Positions 52,931-62,744 of a stretch of DNA of 64,000 nucleotides are shown here, in pieces (position 1 is the first letter of the stretch; each line of letters begins with the position of its first letter). Origin of the DNA: Cryptosporangium phraense (GTDB lineage Bacteria; Actinomycetota; Actinomycetes; Mycobacteriales; Cryptosporangiaceae). The DNA lies in NCBI RefSeq assembly GCF_006912135.1, contig NZ_VIRS01000003.1:407120-471119 (forward strand), written 5' to 3'. The notes beneath the pieces were generated by a model. It saw only the letters and a program-made list of their open reading frames with translations. It made no database searches and was not told the origin of the DNA. The position numbers were made by a program, and so were the translations under genes.

Positions 52931-54103
52931 TGAGCGGACCGCCCGGCCCCCGAACGCGACCAGCGAGACCAACAGACCGGTCACGCCGATCCCGGCGAAC
53001 GCCCAGGTCGCCGACGACCGATCGACGAGCAGGCCGGCGAGCGGGGTCCCGGCCGCGAGCCCGGCCGTCAATGCCCCGTGTTGCCAGCCCAGGGCCTCGC
53101 CGCGGACCGCGGCCGGGGCCCAGCGACTGACCCCGTCGACCGCCGCCGTGATCGTCGGCGCATAGAGTGCGCCGGCCGGGAGGATCAGCAGGATGAGCAA
53201 CCACCAATGGTCGCCACCCAGGCCCAAGGGGATCGTCACCGCCGCCATCGGGACGAAGAGCAGCAACGGCATCCACCTCCGGCGAGCCAGGCCGTAGACG
53301 AAGCCGCCGAGCATGGAGTAGACCGACCAGGCGCTGAGGACGACGCCGGTCCAGGCCGCGTCGTCGGAGGCGTTCAGCGCGGCCACCACCGCGACGCTCG
53401 TGCCGTTCACGACCAGGCCGGCCGCGGCGGTCACGGCCAGTATCGCGACCAGGCTCGGCCCCAGCCACCGACGCCGTGGGACGCGCGCGGCCCGGTCGGC
53501 CGGGAGATCCTCGCCTTCGGCTCGGACCGGGGGATTCAACCGCAGGAGGCCGAGCCCGGCCGCGAGGATGCCGGTACCCACGGCGCACATCCCGGTCCGC
53601 GTGCCCGCCGTCGTACAGACGAGGACGCCGAGGCTGGGACCGGCGATGAAGCTCAGCTCGGTGGCGATCGAGTCCAACGCGAAGGCGGAGACGCGATGCG
53701 ACGCGGGTACGAGCGCGGCGATCGCCTGACGGGTCACGACGACCACGGGCAAGGCCAGGAAACCGGCGATCAGCGAGGCCACCAGCAATGCTGGATACGG
53801 CGCGAAGGCGGCCCCGAACCAGAACGAGACCTCGGCGGCGGTGGTGAGTACCACCACCGGCCTCAGCCCTCGACGGTCGATGATGCGACCCAGCACCGGT
53901 CCGGACGCCGCCCCGCCGATGGTGAAGGCCGCGCCGACGGCACCGGCCGCGAAATAGCCTCGACCGAGGCCGTTCACCACGTGCAGGGTCAGCGTCACCG
54001 CGCCGGCCGCGATCGGCACACGGGCCAGCACGGCGACCGTGAGCAGCGGCTTGGTCCCGCGGAGAGCGAGCGTCTCCCGATAGGCACTGAGCATCACGAC
54101 CAT
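52616..54103 (-). CDS. MFS transporter with antisense-encoded C-terminal extension
   Basis: The 495-aa product has a 12-helix MFS core in about the first 395 residues (RIIDRRGLRPVVVLTT as motif A, LARRRWMPLLLFVPMA between domains) and then about 100 low-complexity residues with no homology. The extension is the antisense of the regulator's 3' end, so the natural stop near 52920 seems lost. ATG 54103 is my start, with ATG 54094 as an alternative. It is divergent from gabD. Confidence 0.82.
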   Translation of the reverse strand: MVVMLSAYRETLALRGTKPLLTVAVLARVPIAAGAVTLTLHVVNGLGRGYFAAGAVGAAFTIGGAASGPVLGRIIDRRGLRPVVVLTTAAEVSFWFGAAFAPYPALLVASLIAGFLALPVVVVTRQAIAALVPASHRVSAFALDSIATELSFIAGPSLGVLVCTTAGTRTGMCAVGTGILAAGLGLLRLNPPVRAEGEDLPADRAARVPRRRWLGPSLVAILAVTAAAGLVVNGTSVAVVAALNASDDAAWTGVVLSAWSVYSMLGGFVYGLARRRWMPLLLFVPMAAVTIPLGLGGDHWWLLILLILPAGALYAPTITAAVDGVSRWAPAAVRGEALGWQHGALTAGLAAGTPLAGLLVDRSSATWAFAGIGVTGLLVSLVAFGGRAVRSSLSGDDLGQETFGASGEQMRLLLGGERPSTLGDRSDDVRGFTAGAQQTRARQHEQAPDGVIGVVDGRPLGVGEGGGGPVRPAGREPHVADQGRVELDAPARRGE

Positions 54104-54175
54104 GAGTAACACCGGAGAAGAGCCGGCGCCACCGTCGGGCTGGTGAGTCCGCAGCCGGACGAACGAGCCCGGAGG

Positions 54176-54247
54176 AGTGGCCACTGGCCGGGCCCCGGAA
54201 CGAGCCCGTCCCACCTGGATCAGCCGGTGCACAGGGCAGTGGCCAGT
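54176..54247. promoter_or_regulatory. Paired ACTGGCCA-type sites between the MFS and gabD genes
   Basis: AGTGGCCACT (54176-54185) is a perfect 10-bp palindrome and runs into CACTGGCCGG. A second copy reads CAGTGGCCAGT at 54237-54247. The same CACTGGCC(A/G)G core appears at 59727-59736 and 62666-62675, always between genes of this block. Confidence 0.55.
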
Positions 54248-54350
54248 CGACCGGCTTGGCTGACCGGACTGGTCTCTCCCACCTCACTCCGGCGATGGAG
54301 GCTCGGCTCGGTCGCAGCGGTGCACCGGACACGGGAACGGAGTTCTGACC

Positions 54351-55727
54351 ATGCCGATCGCAACGATCAATCCGGCTACCGGAGAGACCGTGGAGCAGTT
54401 CGCCCCGTACGACAGCGCGGAGATCGAACGCCGGATCTCCGAAGCCGCGGATGCCGCCGCGACGCTTCGAACGACGACGTTCGGGCAGCGTGCGGCGTGG
54501 ATGAACGCGGCCGCCGATTCGATCGAGGCCGACCGCGACCACCTCGCGCGGAGTCTGACTCTGGAAATGGGCAAGCCCATCGGTCAGGCCCGTAGCGAGG
54601 TCGACAAATGCGCTCACGCCATGCGCTTCTACGCCCGCGAGGCCGAGGTGTTCCTCGCCGGCGAGCTGCTGGACGACCCCGGCTCGGTCGGCGCCACCAC
54701 GGCCTGGACGATCTGGCAGCCCCTCGGTGTGGTCCTCGCCGTCATGCCGTGGAACCTGCCCCTGTGGCAGGTGATGCGGTTCGCCGCCCCCGCGCTCATG
54801 GCGAGCAACGCCGGGCTGCTCAAGCACGCGTCGAACGTTCCCCGGGCCGCGCTCTACCTGGACACTCTGTTCGAGCGGGGCGGGTTCCCGACGGGCTCCT
54901 TCCGGGCGCTGCTGGTCGGTTCGTCGGCGATTCCGGCGGTGATCGCCGACGAGCGGGTGAAGGCCGTGACGCTGACCGGTTCCGAACCCGCGGGTCGCTC
55001 GGTGGCGTCCACGGCGGGGCAGCAGATCAAGAAGACGGTGCTCGAGCTGGGCGGGTCCGATCCGTTCATCGTGATGCCGAGCGCGGATCTCGACGCCGCC
55101 TCGACCGTCGCGGTGCGAGCCCGGGTCCAGAACAACGGGCAGTCGTGCATCGCCGCCAAACGCTTCGTCGTGCATACGGACGTCTACGACGAGTTCGTCG
55201 GGCTGTTCGTCGAGAAGATGAACAAGCTGGTGGTCGGCGACCCGATGGACGAAGCGACCGACGTCGGACCACTGGCGACGGAGGCCGGCCGGCACGACAT
55301 CGCGGCGCTGGTGGACGACGCGGTCGACAAGGGCGCCGAGGTCCTGGCCGGCGGTCGAGCCCTGCCCGGGCCGGGGTGGTTCTACCCACCGACCGTGCTG
55401 TCCGGCCTCACCGCCGACATGCGGATCGTCTCCGAGGAGGCGTTCGGCCCGGTCGCCGCGGTCTACCGGGTGGCCGACCGCGAGGAGGCGGTCCGGGTCG
55501 CCAATCAGACCTCGTTCGGTCTGAGCTCGGCCGTCTGGTCGGGCGACGCCGAGGAACAGGACTGGTTCGTCCACGCCATCGACGCCGGGGCGGTGTTCCT
55601 GAACGGCATGTCCGCGTCCCACGCGGAGCTGCCGTTCGGGGGAGTGAAGCACTCCGGCTACGGCCGGGAGCTGGCGAGCTCGGGGATCCGCGCCTTCTGC
55701 AATCTCAAAGCCGTCTGGAGGGCGTGA
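54351..55727 (+). CDS. gabD: NAD(P)-dependent succinate-semialdehyde dehydrogenase
   Basis: The 458-aa aldehyde dehydrogenase has the catalytic Cys266 (NNGQSCIAAKRF) and Glu232 (LELGGSDPFIV), the cofactor motif PWNLPLWQ and GSEPAGRSVA. These fit the short GabD/SSADH branch used in gamma-aminobutyrate or related semialdehyde oxidation; the exact aldehyde is uncertain. It is followed after 6 bp by an amidase, so an amide may be hydrolysed to an acid or amine whose aldehyde derivative is then oxidised. CACTGGCC-type sites lie upstream. Confidence 0.88.
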   Translation: MPIATINPATGETVEQFAPYDSAEIERRISEAADAAATLRTTTFGQRAAWMNAAADSIEADRDHLARSLTLEMGKPIGQARSEVDKCAHAMRFYAREAEVFLAGELLDDPGSVGATTAWTIWQPLGVVLAVMPWNLPLWQVMRFAAPALMASNAGLLKHASNVPRAALYLDTLFERGGFPTGSFRALLVGSSAIPAVIADERVKAVTLTGSEPAGRSVASTAGQQIKKTVLELGGSDPFIVMPSADLDAASTVAVRARVQNNGQSCIAAKRFVVHTDVYDEFVGLFVEKMNKLVVGDPMDEATDVGPLATEAGRHDIAALVDDAVDKGAEVLAGGRALPGPGWFYPPTVLSGLTADMRIVSEEAFGPVAAVYRVADREEAVRVANQTSFGLSSAVWSGDAEEQDWFVHAIDAGAVFLNGMSASHAELPFGGVKHSGYGRELASSGIRAFCNLKAVWRA

Positions 55728-55733
55728 GCTCGG

Positions 55734-57248
55734 ATGCCGATCGACCTGCCTTCGTCCGAGGTCCTCCGCGACACCGCCGGCGCGCTCGGCGTCGAACTCT
55801 CGAAGGCGGACGCGGAGGCCTACGGCGAGTTCGTCCGGGCCGACCTCGACGCCTACGCCTGGGTCGACGCGGCCTGGCCCCGGTACGCCCCGGTTCGTCC
55901 GGAGCGGGCCTGGACGGTACCGGACGACAACGCGTACGGAGCGTGGGTCGCCCGGGCCGACCTGCCCGGTGCCGACGAGGGCCCGCTCGCCGGGACGCGG
56001 ATCGCGGTCAAGAACAACATCATGGTGGCGGGCCTTCCGTTCACCGACGGGTCGCCGATTCTGGCGGGGCATCTCGCCGACGATGACGCCACCGTCGTCC
56101 GTCGCGTGCTGGACGCCGGTGCCAGGATCGTCGGCGTCAGCGCCTGTGAGGATCTGTGCCTGTCCGGCGGCAGCCACACGGGGGCCTCCGGTCCGGTGCG
56201 CAACCCGTGGGACCGGACGCGGAGCACCGGCGGGTCGAGTTCCGGCAACGCCGCTCTTCTGGCCGCCGGTGAGGTCGATCTGGCGCTCGGCGGCGATGAC
56301 GGCGGATCGTTACGCATACCGGCTTCGTGGTGCGGCGTCGTCGGACTCAAGCCCACGCACGGGCTGGTGCCCTGCACGGGATCGGCGGGGATCGACCCGC
56401 TCCACGACCACCTCGGACCGATGGGCGGCTCGGTGACCGGCGTGGCCCGGCTGCTCTCGGTGATCGCCGGCCCCGACGGTCTGGATCCGCGGCAGCGCGA
56501 CGTGCCGCCGGTTCCCGACTACCTGACCGACCTCGACGTGGGCGCCGCGGACCTGCGGATCGGTCTGCTCAGCGAGGGTTTCGGGCAGGCCGGTGGCGAG
56601 GCGGCCGTCGACGATGCGGTGCGGTCCGCGATCAGCTCGATCGGCGCCGACGTCGTCGACATCTCGGTGCCCGAGCACCGCACCCTCGCGATCGCACTCT
56701 GGACGGTGATCGGCAGCACCGGCTCGGCCTGGACGATGCTGACGGGCAACGGCGTCGGCCCGAGCTACGGCGGCCGGTCGAGCCCGGCGCTGATCGAGGC
56801 GTTCGCCGAGGGGCGCCGCGAACGCCTCGGCCGGGTCGCGCCGAGCGCGCTCCGGACGCTGTTGACCGGGGCGTACACCTCCGGCCCGGCGGGCGCGGCA
56901 CACTACGCCAAGGCCCAGAACCTGGTGCCGGTGCTGCGGGCGGCCTACGACCGCGCGCTGACCGACGTCGATCTGCTCTGCCTGCCCACCACCGGTATGC
57001 GGGCCCGGCCGCTGCCGCCTCCGGACGCCCCGATCGCCGAGAGCATCCGGGCCGGCATGGAGATGCTCGCGAACACCGCACCGTTCGACACGTCCGGCCA
57101 CCCGGCGATCAGCGTCCCGGCCGGAGTCGTGGACGGGCTGCCGGTCGGCTTGATGCTGGTCGGCCGCCACTTCCGGGACGCGGTGGTGCTGCGGGCCGCC
57201 CGGGCGCTGGAAGTCGCCGCCGGCGGGTTCCCGCCGGCGCCTCGCTGA
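55734..57248 (+). CDS. Amidase-signature amidase (nitrile-pathway type)
   Basis: The 504-aa enzyme has the Ser-cisSer-Lys triad of the amidase signature family: Lys93 in AVKNN, the TGGSSSGN loop (165-172) and the nucleophile Ser192 in GGDDGGSLRIP. The flanking ASWCGVVGLKPTHGLVPCTG pattern resembles the enantioselective amidases of nitrile-hydratase operons, but no nitrile hydratase gene is present here. It shares the gabD transcript and ends 69 bp before the convergent AfsR-type gene. Confidence 0.9.
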   Translation: MPIDLPSSEVLRDTAGALGVELSKADAEAYGEFVRADLDAYAWVDAAWPRYAPVRPERAWTVPDDNAYGAWVARADLPGADEGPLAGTRIAVKNNIMVAGLPFTDGSPILAGHLADDDATVVRRVLDAGARIVGVSACEDLCLSGGSHTGASGPVRNPWDRTRSTGGSSSGNAALLAAGEVDLALGGDDGGSLRIPASWCGVVGLKPTHGLVPCTGSAGIDPLHDHLGPMGGSVTGVARLLSVIAGPDGLDPRQRDVPPVPDYLTDLDVGAADLRIGLLSEGFGQAGGEAAVDDAVRSAISSIGADVVDISVPEHRTLAIALWTVIGSTGSAWTMLTGNGVGPSYGGRSSPALIEAFAEGRRERLGRVAPSALRTLLTGAYTSGPAGAAHYAKAQNLVPVLRAAYDRALTDVDLLCLPTTGMRARPLPPPDAPIAESIRAGMEMLANTAPFDTSGHPAISVPAGVVDGLPVGLMLVGRHFRDAVVLRAARALEVAAGGFPPAPR

Positions 57249-57317
57249 TCGGCTTCGATCCGGTGCCGATCGAGACGGCCGACCCGCCGGGGGGCTTCCT
57301 CCGGCGTCAGCGGAGCG

Positions 57318-59627
57318 TCACGCGCCCTCTCCCGCACGGCACGTCCGGCGCGCGTCGGCCAGGCTCCGCCGGACGTGGGCCTCGCCGATGCGGTCGCCGC
57401 TGCTCCGGGCCGCGCGGAGGCAGACCGTCATGATCTCCTCCCAGTCGTCGACGCGGCCGCACGACCGCAGCGACGGCCCCAGCGCGAGCGCGAGTTGCCA
57501 GGGCGTGACCTGGGCCTCGGCCTCGGCTGCGAGGCGCACGGCCAGACGCAACACCTCGCGGTGAGCTTCCAGCCATCGCACCGCCTCGGCGTACGAGCGC
57601 GGTCTCTCCGCGATCACGCCGGGCGGCGGGCCGGCGCTGACGTCCGGAGCGGACGGCGGTGCCAGCAGCGCACCGACGAGATGGCAACTGTGCAGGTAAT
57701 GCCGCAGAAGCCGGGTGACGGCGGCGTCGCGGCACGCGTCGGTCCCGGTGGCCAGGAGCAATTCCTCGCCGTAGGCCTTCGCCAGCACGTGGGCGGAGTA
57801 GAGGCCTCGGTCGCACTCGTCGATCAGTCCCGCGTCGACGAGCTCGGAAAGCAGCTGTCCGGTCACCGGCAGGGATCGGGCGCCGAGGCTCGCGCACGCG
57901 GCCACGGTGATCCCGGTGGCCGGCGTCGCGGAGAACAACCGGAACAGCCGCGCGGCCTCCGGGCTCAGCGACTGGTACGACCAGGCGAACGCGCTGCGCG
58001 GGTCGATGAGCCCGTCGCCGGTGGGGAACGCGCGCAGCGGGCCGGACCGCAACTCGGCGGCCACGGCCTCCAGCGAGAGCCGCGGCCGGGCGCTCAACCG
58101 GCCAGCCAGCGCCGCCAGCGCGAGGGGCAGACGTCCGCAGAGTTCGACGATCTCGTCGAGGGTCGCGGTATCCTTCGGCGCGTTCGTGCCCGCCCGATCC
58201 GGCGATCGATCGAGGCGACGCCGGATCAACTCCCGGGCCGACGTCCGATCCGGTAGGTCGACGTGCATCAGGTGGGCGCCGTCGAGCACGGCCAGGCCGA
58301 TGAGCGGCGCCCGGCTGGTGACCAGCACCAGGCAGTGCGCCGAGCTGGGGATGAGGGGACGCACCTGCGCCGCGTCGGTGGCGTCGTTCAGCAGGACCAG
58401 GACCCGTTTCCCGGCGGTGAGGGTGCGGTACAGGCCGACCCTGGCGTCGAGTGCGGCCGGGATCTCCGGCTCCGGAACGCCGAGCGAGCAGAGCAGTCCG
58501 TGGAGCGCTCGGTCCGGGGAGAGGCGGTCGCCCCGAGCGGTGGGGTCCGTCAGATCGAGGTACAGCTGGCCGTCCGGAAACTCGTCGGCGACCTGGTGGG
58601 CGAAACGGGCGGCCAGCGCCGACTTGCCCACCCCGCCCGGGCCGGCCAGCGCGATCACCGTCCGTCCGGTGGCCAGCAGGTCGGAGAGTATCGTCAGCTC
58701 GGCCGACCGGCCCACGAACGTCGGCAGGTCCGGGGGGAGCTGGGCGACCGGCGGAATCGCGGCCGTCCGCCGGACGTCGAACGGAGCCGGGGGAGCGATC
58801 GGCGTCGCCGCAGCGGTCTGGTCGAGAACCCGTCGCTGCGCCTCCTGGAGCACCCGTCCGGGGTCGATGCCGAGATCTTCGGCGAGGCGCGTGCGGACCC
58901 CGCGGAACACCGAGAGGGCCTCGGCCTGCTGCCCGTCGGCCGCCAACGCGGTGACGAGGCCGGCTTGCACCGGCTCGTGCAGCGGCGCCATCCCGGCGGC
59001 CATCCGGAGGGACGACAGGACCCGGCCCGGTTGGCCCAGGGCGATCGCGAGCTCGGCCGCGGCGGCGCACGCGTCGTAGAACTCCCCGTCCAGTGCCGTG
59101 GCGATCGACGACGCGGCCGTGCCGCCGACCAGAGCGTCCGAGGTCGAACCGTGCCACAGCCGCAACGCATCGACGTACCGGTCGAGGGCGTCCGCCCGGT
59201 GGCCGGCGGCCCGGCTCACGTCGGCCGTGCGGATCAGAGCGCGGAAGGCGGTCAGGTCCAGCCGGCTCGCGCCGGCCGCCAACAGATAGCCGTTGCCCCG
59301 GCGGAGCAGGTAGGAGCCGGTTCCGCGCGGTGGTAGCGAGGGCTCCAGTAGCCGCCGGAGCGCACCGATGTACTTGTGGACCACGTTGAGCGCGCTGCTG
59401 GGAGCGTCGTCCTCCCAGATCAGATCGATCAGGTCGGCGGTGCTCACCAGCCGGCCCTCGCGGGCGAGGAGCAGGGCCAGCAGGTACGACTGCTGAGGCG
59501 GCCCGATCTCGAGCTCCGTGCCGTCCCGCCACAGCCGTAGCGACCCGAGGATCTGGAAACGCAGGCCGCGGTCGTTCGTCGGCCGGGCCGCGCCGCCGGC
59601 CCGCAGGGGGCTCACCGTTGCCGACAC
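57318..59627 (-). CDS. AfsR/SARP-family regulator with NB-ARC ATPase
   Basis: The 769-aa protein has an OmpR-like winged helix (LRFQILGSLRLWRDG to GYLLAAGASRLDL) and a complete activator domain with ALSVFRGVRTRLAEDLGIDPGRVLQ. The NB-ARC module has Walker A GPGGVGKSA and the LPLALAALAGRL motif, and a helical tail follows. It lacks the C-terminal TPR array of full-length AfsR. GTG 59627 has AGGGAGG 5 nt upstream. It is divergent from the LAL gene; both control regions contain CACTGGCCGG (59727-59736). Confidence 0.9.
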   Translation of the reverse strand: MSATVSPLRAGGAARPTNDRGLRFQILGSLRLWRDGTELEIGPPQQSYLLALLLAREGRLVSTADLIDLIWEDDAPSSALNVVHKYIGALRRLLEPSLPPRGTGSYLLRRGNGYLLAAGASRLDLTAFRALIRTADVSRAAGHRADALDRYVDALRLWHGSTSDALVGGTAASSIATALDGEFYDACAAAAELAIALGQPGRVLSSLRMAAGMAPLHEPVQAGLVTALAADGQQAEALSVFRGVRTRLAEDLGIDPGRVLQEAQRRVLDQTAAATPIAPPAPFDVRRTAAIPPVAQLPPDLPTFVGRSAELTILSDLLATGRTVIALAGPGGVGKSALAARFAHQVADEFPDGQLYLDLTDPTARGDRLSPDRALHGLLCSLGVPEPEIPAALDARVGLYRTLTAGKRVLVLLNDATDAAQVRPLIPSSAHCLVLVTSRAPLIGLAVLDGAHLMHVDLPDRTSARELIRRRLDRSPDRAGTNAPKDTATLDEIVELCGRLPLALAALAGRLSARPRLSLEAVAAELRSGPLRAFPTGDGLIDPRSAFAWSYQSLSPEAARLFRLFSATPATGITVAACASLGARSLPVTGQLLSELVDAGLIDECDRGLYSAHVLAKAYGEELLLATGTDACRDAAVTRLLRHYLHSCHLVGALLAPPSAPDVSAGPPPGVIAERPRSYAEAVRWLEAHREVLRLAVRLAAEAEAQVTPWQLALALGPSLRSCGRVDDWEEIMTVCLRAARSSGDRIGEAHVRRSLADARRTCRAGEGA

Positions 59628-59726
59628 ATTCGCCTCCCTTGAACGACGCTGGGTGCGGCAATACTCGTAGGCGTCCGGGCGCCGCGGGAATCGCTTGCCG
59701 CCGAGACCAGCCACCGTGAACACCTT

Positions 59727-59736
59727 CACTGGCCGG
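59727..59736. promoter_or_regulatory. CACTGGCCGG motif between divergent regulator genes
   Basis: This exact decamer also occurs at 54182-54191. It lies 100 bp upstream of the AfsR-type start and 108 bp upstream of the LAL start, and may be the binding site of either regulator. Confidence 0.45.
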
Positions 59737-59843
59737 TGGTTGCGCGGCGACCGGTCGACTATCCGGGCCCGTTCAGTGCGACTGAAGTGACGACGTCAGT
59801 GCGGCAGCAGCGATCGTTCAGTGGAGTCGTCCAGATTGTTTCC

Positions 59844-62642
59844 ATGGCGATCAGACCGAAGGCGGCCGAGACCGTGGACGTGCTGGTCGGGCGCACCGAC
59901 GAATGCCGTGTCCTCGACGAGCTGGTCGACGCGGTCCGCGACGGACGGGGCCGCGCGACCGTGCTTCGCGGCGAGCCGGGGATCGGGAAGAGCGCTCTGC
60001 TCCACTACCTCGGGGAACGCGCCGACGACCTGCAGCTGCTCCGGGCAACGGGCACCGAGGCGGAGGCGGAGCTGCCGTTCGCCGGACTGCACCAGATGCT
60101 CGGGTCGATGGTGGCGCTCATCGACGATCTCCCGGTGCCGCAGCGGAATGCCCTCCGGGTCGCGTTCGGCGTGGAGCCCGGCGGCCCGCCGGATCGGTAC
60201 GCGGTCGGGCTCGGTGTCCTCAACCTGCTCAACCGGCTCGCGGTCGAGCGACCGGTGCTCTGCCTCGTCGACGACGAGCAGTGGCTGGACCGGTCGACCG
60301 TCCTGGCCCTGTCGTTCGTGGCCCGGCGTTCGACGACGGCCGCGGTGGGCTTCGTGTTCGCGTCCCGGCGCGACGCTCTCGAACTCCAGGGACTGCCGAC
60401 CCTCACCGTCCCGGCGCTGTCGGACCGCCATGCCCGCGTCCTGCTGGACTCGGTACTGGCCGGGCCACTCGATCCGAGCGTCCGCGACCAGATCGTCAGC
60501 GAGACCCGCGGTAACCCGCTGGCCCTGCTCGAACTTCCCCGCGGCGTCGGCCCCGCGGCGCTGGCCGGTGGCTTCCGGTTTCCCGGGGTGATGCCACTGC
60601 CCCAGGGGATCGAGCTCGGTTATCAGCGGAGCTTGGAGGCGCTCCCGGAGACGTCCCGGCAGTTCCTCCTGCTGGCGGCGACCGACCCGGTCGGTGACCC
60701 GACGACGCTCTGGTCGGCGGCGTCCCGTCTCGGCCTCGGGCCGGAGGCGGCGACGCCGGCGGTCGCCTCCGGGCTGGTCACGGTCGGTGCCCGGGTCGAG
60801 TTCAGCCACCCGCTGGCGCGTACCGCGGTCTACCGCTCGGCCGACCTCGTCGAGCGCCGGGTCGTCCACGAGGCGTTGGCGGCGGTCACCGATCCGGGCT
60901 CGGATCCGGACCGGCGCGCCTGGCACCGGGCCCACGCCGTCGCCGGACCGGACGACGAAGCGGCCGACGACCTCGAGCGTTCGGCCGATCGCGCGCGATC
61001 CCGCGGCGGTCTGGCCGCCGCGGCGGCCTTCCTGGAGCAGGCCGCGACCCTCACCACCGACACCGGCGATCGGATCCGCCGGCTGATCGCCGCGGCCGAG
61101 GCGATGCGTGACTCGGGTTCGCTCGACTCCGCGCTGGTCCTGCTGGAAACGGCGGGCCTCCGGTCACTCGCCGACGAGCACGCGGCCCGCATCATGCGGA
61201 TCCGCGGGCTGATCATGCTCGAGCAGCACCGGCACGTCGAGGCGGTCGAGTTGTTGCTGGGCGCCGCGACCAGATTCGGCGAGCGCAACCCCGTCGAGGC
61301 CACCGAGACCATGCTCGAGGTGCTGCTGGCGGCGATCTGGGACGCCCAGCCGGCCGACCTGCCGTCCGACCGGGTCCTGGAGGCGGTGGCCGCCACCCTG
61401 CGGCGGAGCAGCGATCCGCCGACCCTCACCGAGCTGCTGCTCCACGGTCTCCACGTGCGGATCAACGAGGGCTTCGTGGCCGCCGCGCCCTTGCTCCGGC
61501 GCGGGGTGGACGCGCTGGTGGCGGCCGCGCCGTCGGATCGCTGGTCCGGTTTCGGCGCGTTCCGGCTGATGCTGATGCTGCCGGAGGAACTGTGCGACGA
61601 GGAGGCGTGGGGGGCCCTCGTCCTGCGGCAGGTGGCGGCGTGCCGGCGTGACGGTGCGCTCGGCGTGCTGCCGTCCGCGTTGAGCTTCGCGTCGTTCTAC
61701 CGGATCTACGAGGGCGACTTCTTCGCCGCGGAGTCGATGATCGACGAGGCGAACGCGCGCGCGGTGATGACGCCCGGCCGGTCGAACCGTCACTCCGAGG
61801 TCATCGTCTCCGCCTGGCGCGGAGACGAGTTCGTCACCCGGAAGCTCACCGGCGAGATGCGTCGGTTGATCGCCGCCGGGCGAGGGGCCCACGGCCTCTG
61901 CGCCGACTACGCCGACGCGGTCCTGGCCAACGGACTCGGACAGTTCGACGTCGCGCTCGACGCGGCGAAGCGGGTCTTCGTGGCGGATCAGCTCCCACTC
62001 GGATCGGCGGTGGCGACCGAGCTCATGGATGCGGCCTCCCGGGCCGGTGCCCTCGAGGAGCTCCGCGCGGTCGGGAACTGGCTGGCCGAGCGGGTCGCGG
62101 TGCTGCCGAGCTCCTGGCTCACCGGCCTGCACGAGCGGAGCCTGGCTCTGCTCACCGACGACGACGCCGCCGAGAGCCACTACGTGGCGTCGATCGAAGC
62201 GCTCAGCCGGACGCGGGGCCGGCTCGAGGTCGCGCGTGCGCAGCTGCTGTTCGGGGAGTGGCTACGTCGCCGGGGCCGCCGGGGGGATGCCCGCCGGCAT
62301 CTGCGGGAGGCGCACCGGGGGTTCGAGGCGCTCGGCGCCCAGGGATTCGCGCGCCGGGCCGCGCGTGAACTGCAGGCGACCGGCGACGCCACCGTCCGGA
62401 TCACCGAGCGGCGACCCGCCGCGCTGACGGCGCAGGAGGCGCAGATCGCGGCGCTGGCCGGCGACGGGTTGACGAACCCGGAGATCGGCGCCCGGCTGTT
62501 CATCAGCCGCCGCACGGTGCAGTACCACCTGCGGAAGGTCTTCATGAAGCTCGGTATCACCTCGCGCGCGCAGCTCCCACAGGCTCTGCCCGGCCGCGGC
62601 GCCGGGGACGCCTCGGAACCGGGAGCCGCGTCCGCGTCGTAG
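59844..62642 (+). CDS. LAL-type LuxR-family ATP-dependent regulator
   Basis: The 932-aa protein begins with an AAA module (VGRTDECRVLDELVDAV, Walker A GEPGIGKSA, the Walker B-like LCLVDDEQWLDRST). It has a long helical middle and ends with a LuxR HTH (LTAQEAQIAALAGDGLTN, then EIGARLFISRRTVQYHLRKVF). It therefore belongs to the MalT-like LAL regulators. Asp-Glu replaces the more usual DDxHW second aspartate context (DDEQWLD), which is common in this group. ATG 59844 is preceded by AT-richer sequence. It probably regulates the neighbouring MMPL gene or the amidase pathway. Confidence 0.92.
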   Translation: MAIRPKAAETVDVLVGRTDECRVLDELVDAVRDGRGRATVLRGEPGIGKSALLHYLGERADDLQLLRATGTEAEAELPFAGLHQMLGSMVALIDDLPVPQRNALRVAFGVEPGGPPDRYAVGLGVLNLLNRLAVERPVLCLVDDEQWLDRSTVLALSFVARRSTTAAVGFVFASRRDALELQGLPTLTVPALSDRHARVLLDSVLAGPLDPSVRDQIVSETRGNPLALLELPRGVGPAALAGGFRFPGVMPLPQGIELGYQRSLEALPETSRQFLLLAATDPVGDPTTLWSAASRLGLGPEAATPAVASGLVTVGARVEFSHPLARTAVYRSADLVERRVVHEALAAVTDPGSDPDRRAWHRAHAVAGPDDEAADDLERSADRARSRGGLAAAAAFLEQAATLTTDTGDRIRRLIAAAEAMRDSGSLDSALVLLETAGLRSLADEHAARIMRIRGLIMLEQHRHVEAVELLLGAATRFGERNPVEATETMLEVLLAAIWDAQPADLPSDRVLEAVAATLRRSSDPPTLTELLLHGLHVRINEGFVAAAPLLRRGVDALVAAAPSDRWSGFGAFRLMLMLPEELCDEEAWGALVLRQVAACRRDGALGVLPSALSFASFYRIYEGDFFAAESMIDEANARAVMTPGRSNRHSEVIVSAWRGDEFVTRKLTGEMRRLIAAGRGAHGLCADYADAVLANGLGQFDVALDAAKRVFVADQLPLGSAVATELMDAASRAGALEELRAVGNWLAERVAVLPSSWLTGLHERSLALLTDDDAAESHYVASIEALSRTRGRLEVARAQLLFGEWLRRRGRRGDARRHLREAHRGFEALGAQGFARRAARELQATGDATVRITERRPAALTAQEAQIAALAGDGLTNPEIGARLFISRRTVQYHLRKVFMKLGITSRAQLPQALPGRGAGDASEPGAASAS

Positions 62643-62665
62643 CGGTTGGTCCCCGCCGGGAACGG

Positions 62666-62675
62666 CTGGCCAGTG
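62666..62675. promoter_or_regulatory. CACTGGCCAG motif upstream of the MMPL gene (minus-strand orientation)
   Basis: CTGGCCAGTG, the complement of CACTGGCCAG, lies 70 bp before the MMPL start and 24 bp after the LAL stop. It is the fourth site of this type in the block. Confidence 0.45.
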
Positions 62676-62744
62676 GCGGATGCGGAGCCGGCCGGCCGCG
62701 CCGAATCCTGGTCGGGACCTGCCGACTATCTCTGGGGGACGATC

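Noticed and set aside
52533..56177. A 1214-codon minus-strand frame spanning the regulator tail, MFS, gabD and amidase genes
   Set aside because: It is antisense to gabD and the amidase and out of frame with the MFS gene, and it shows no domain.
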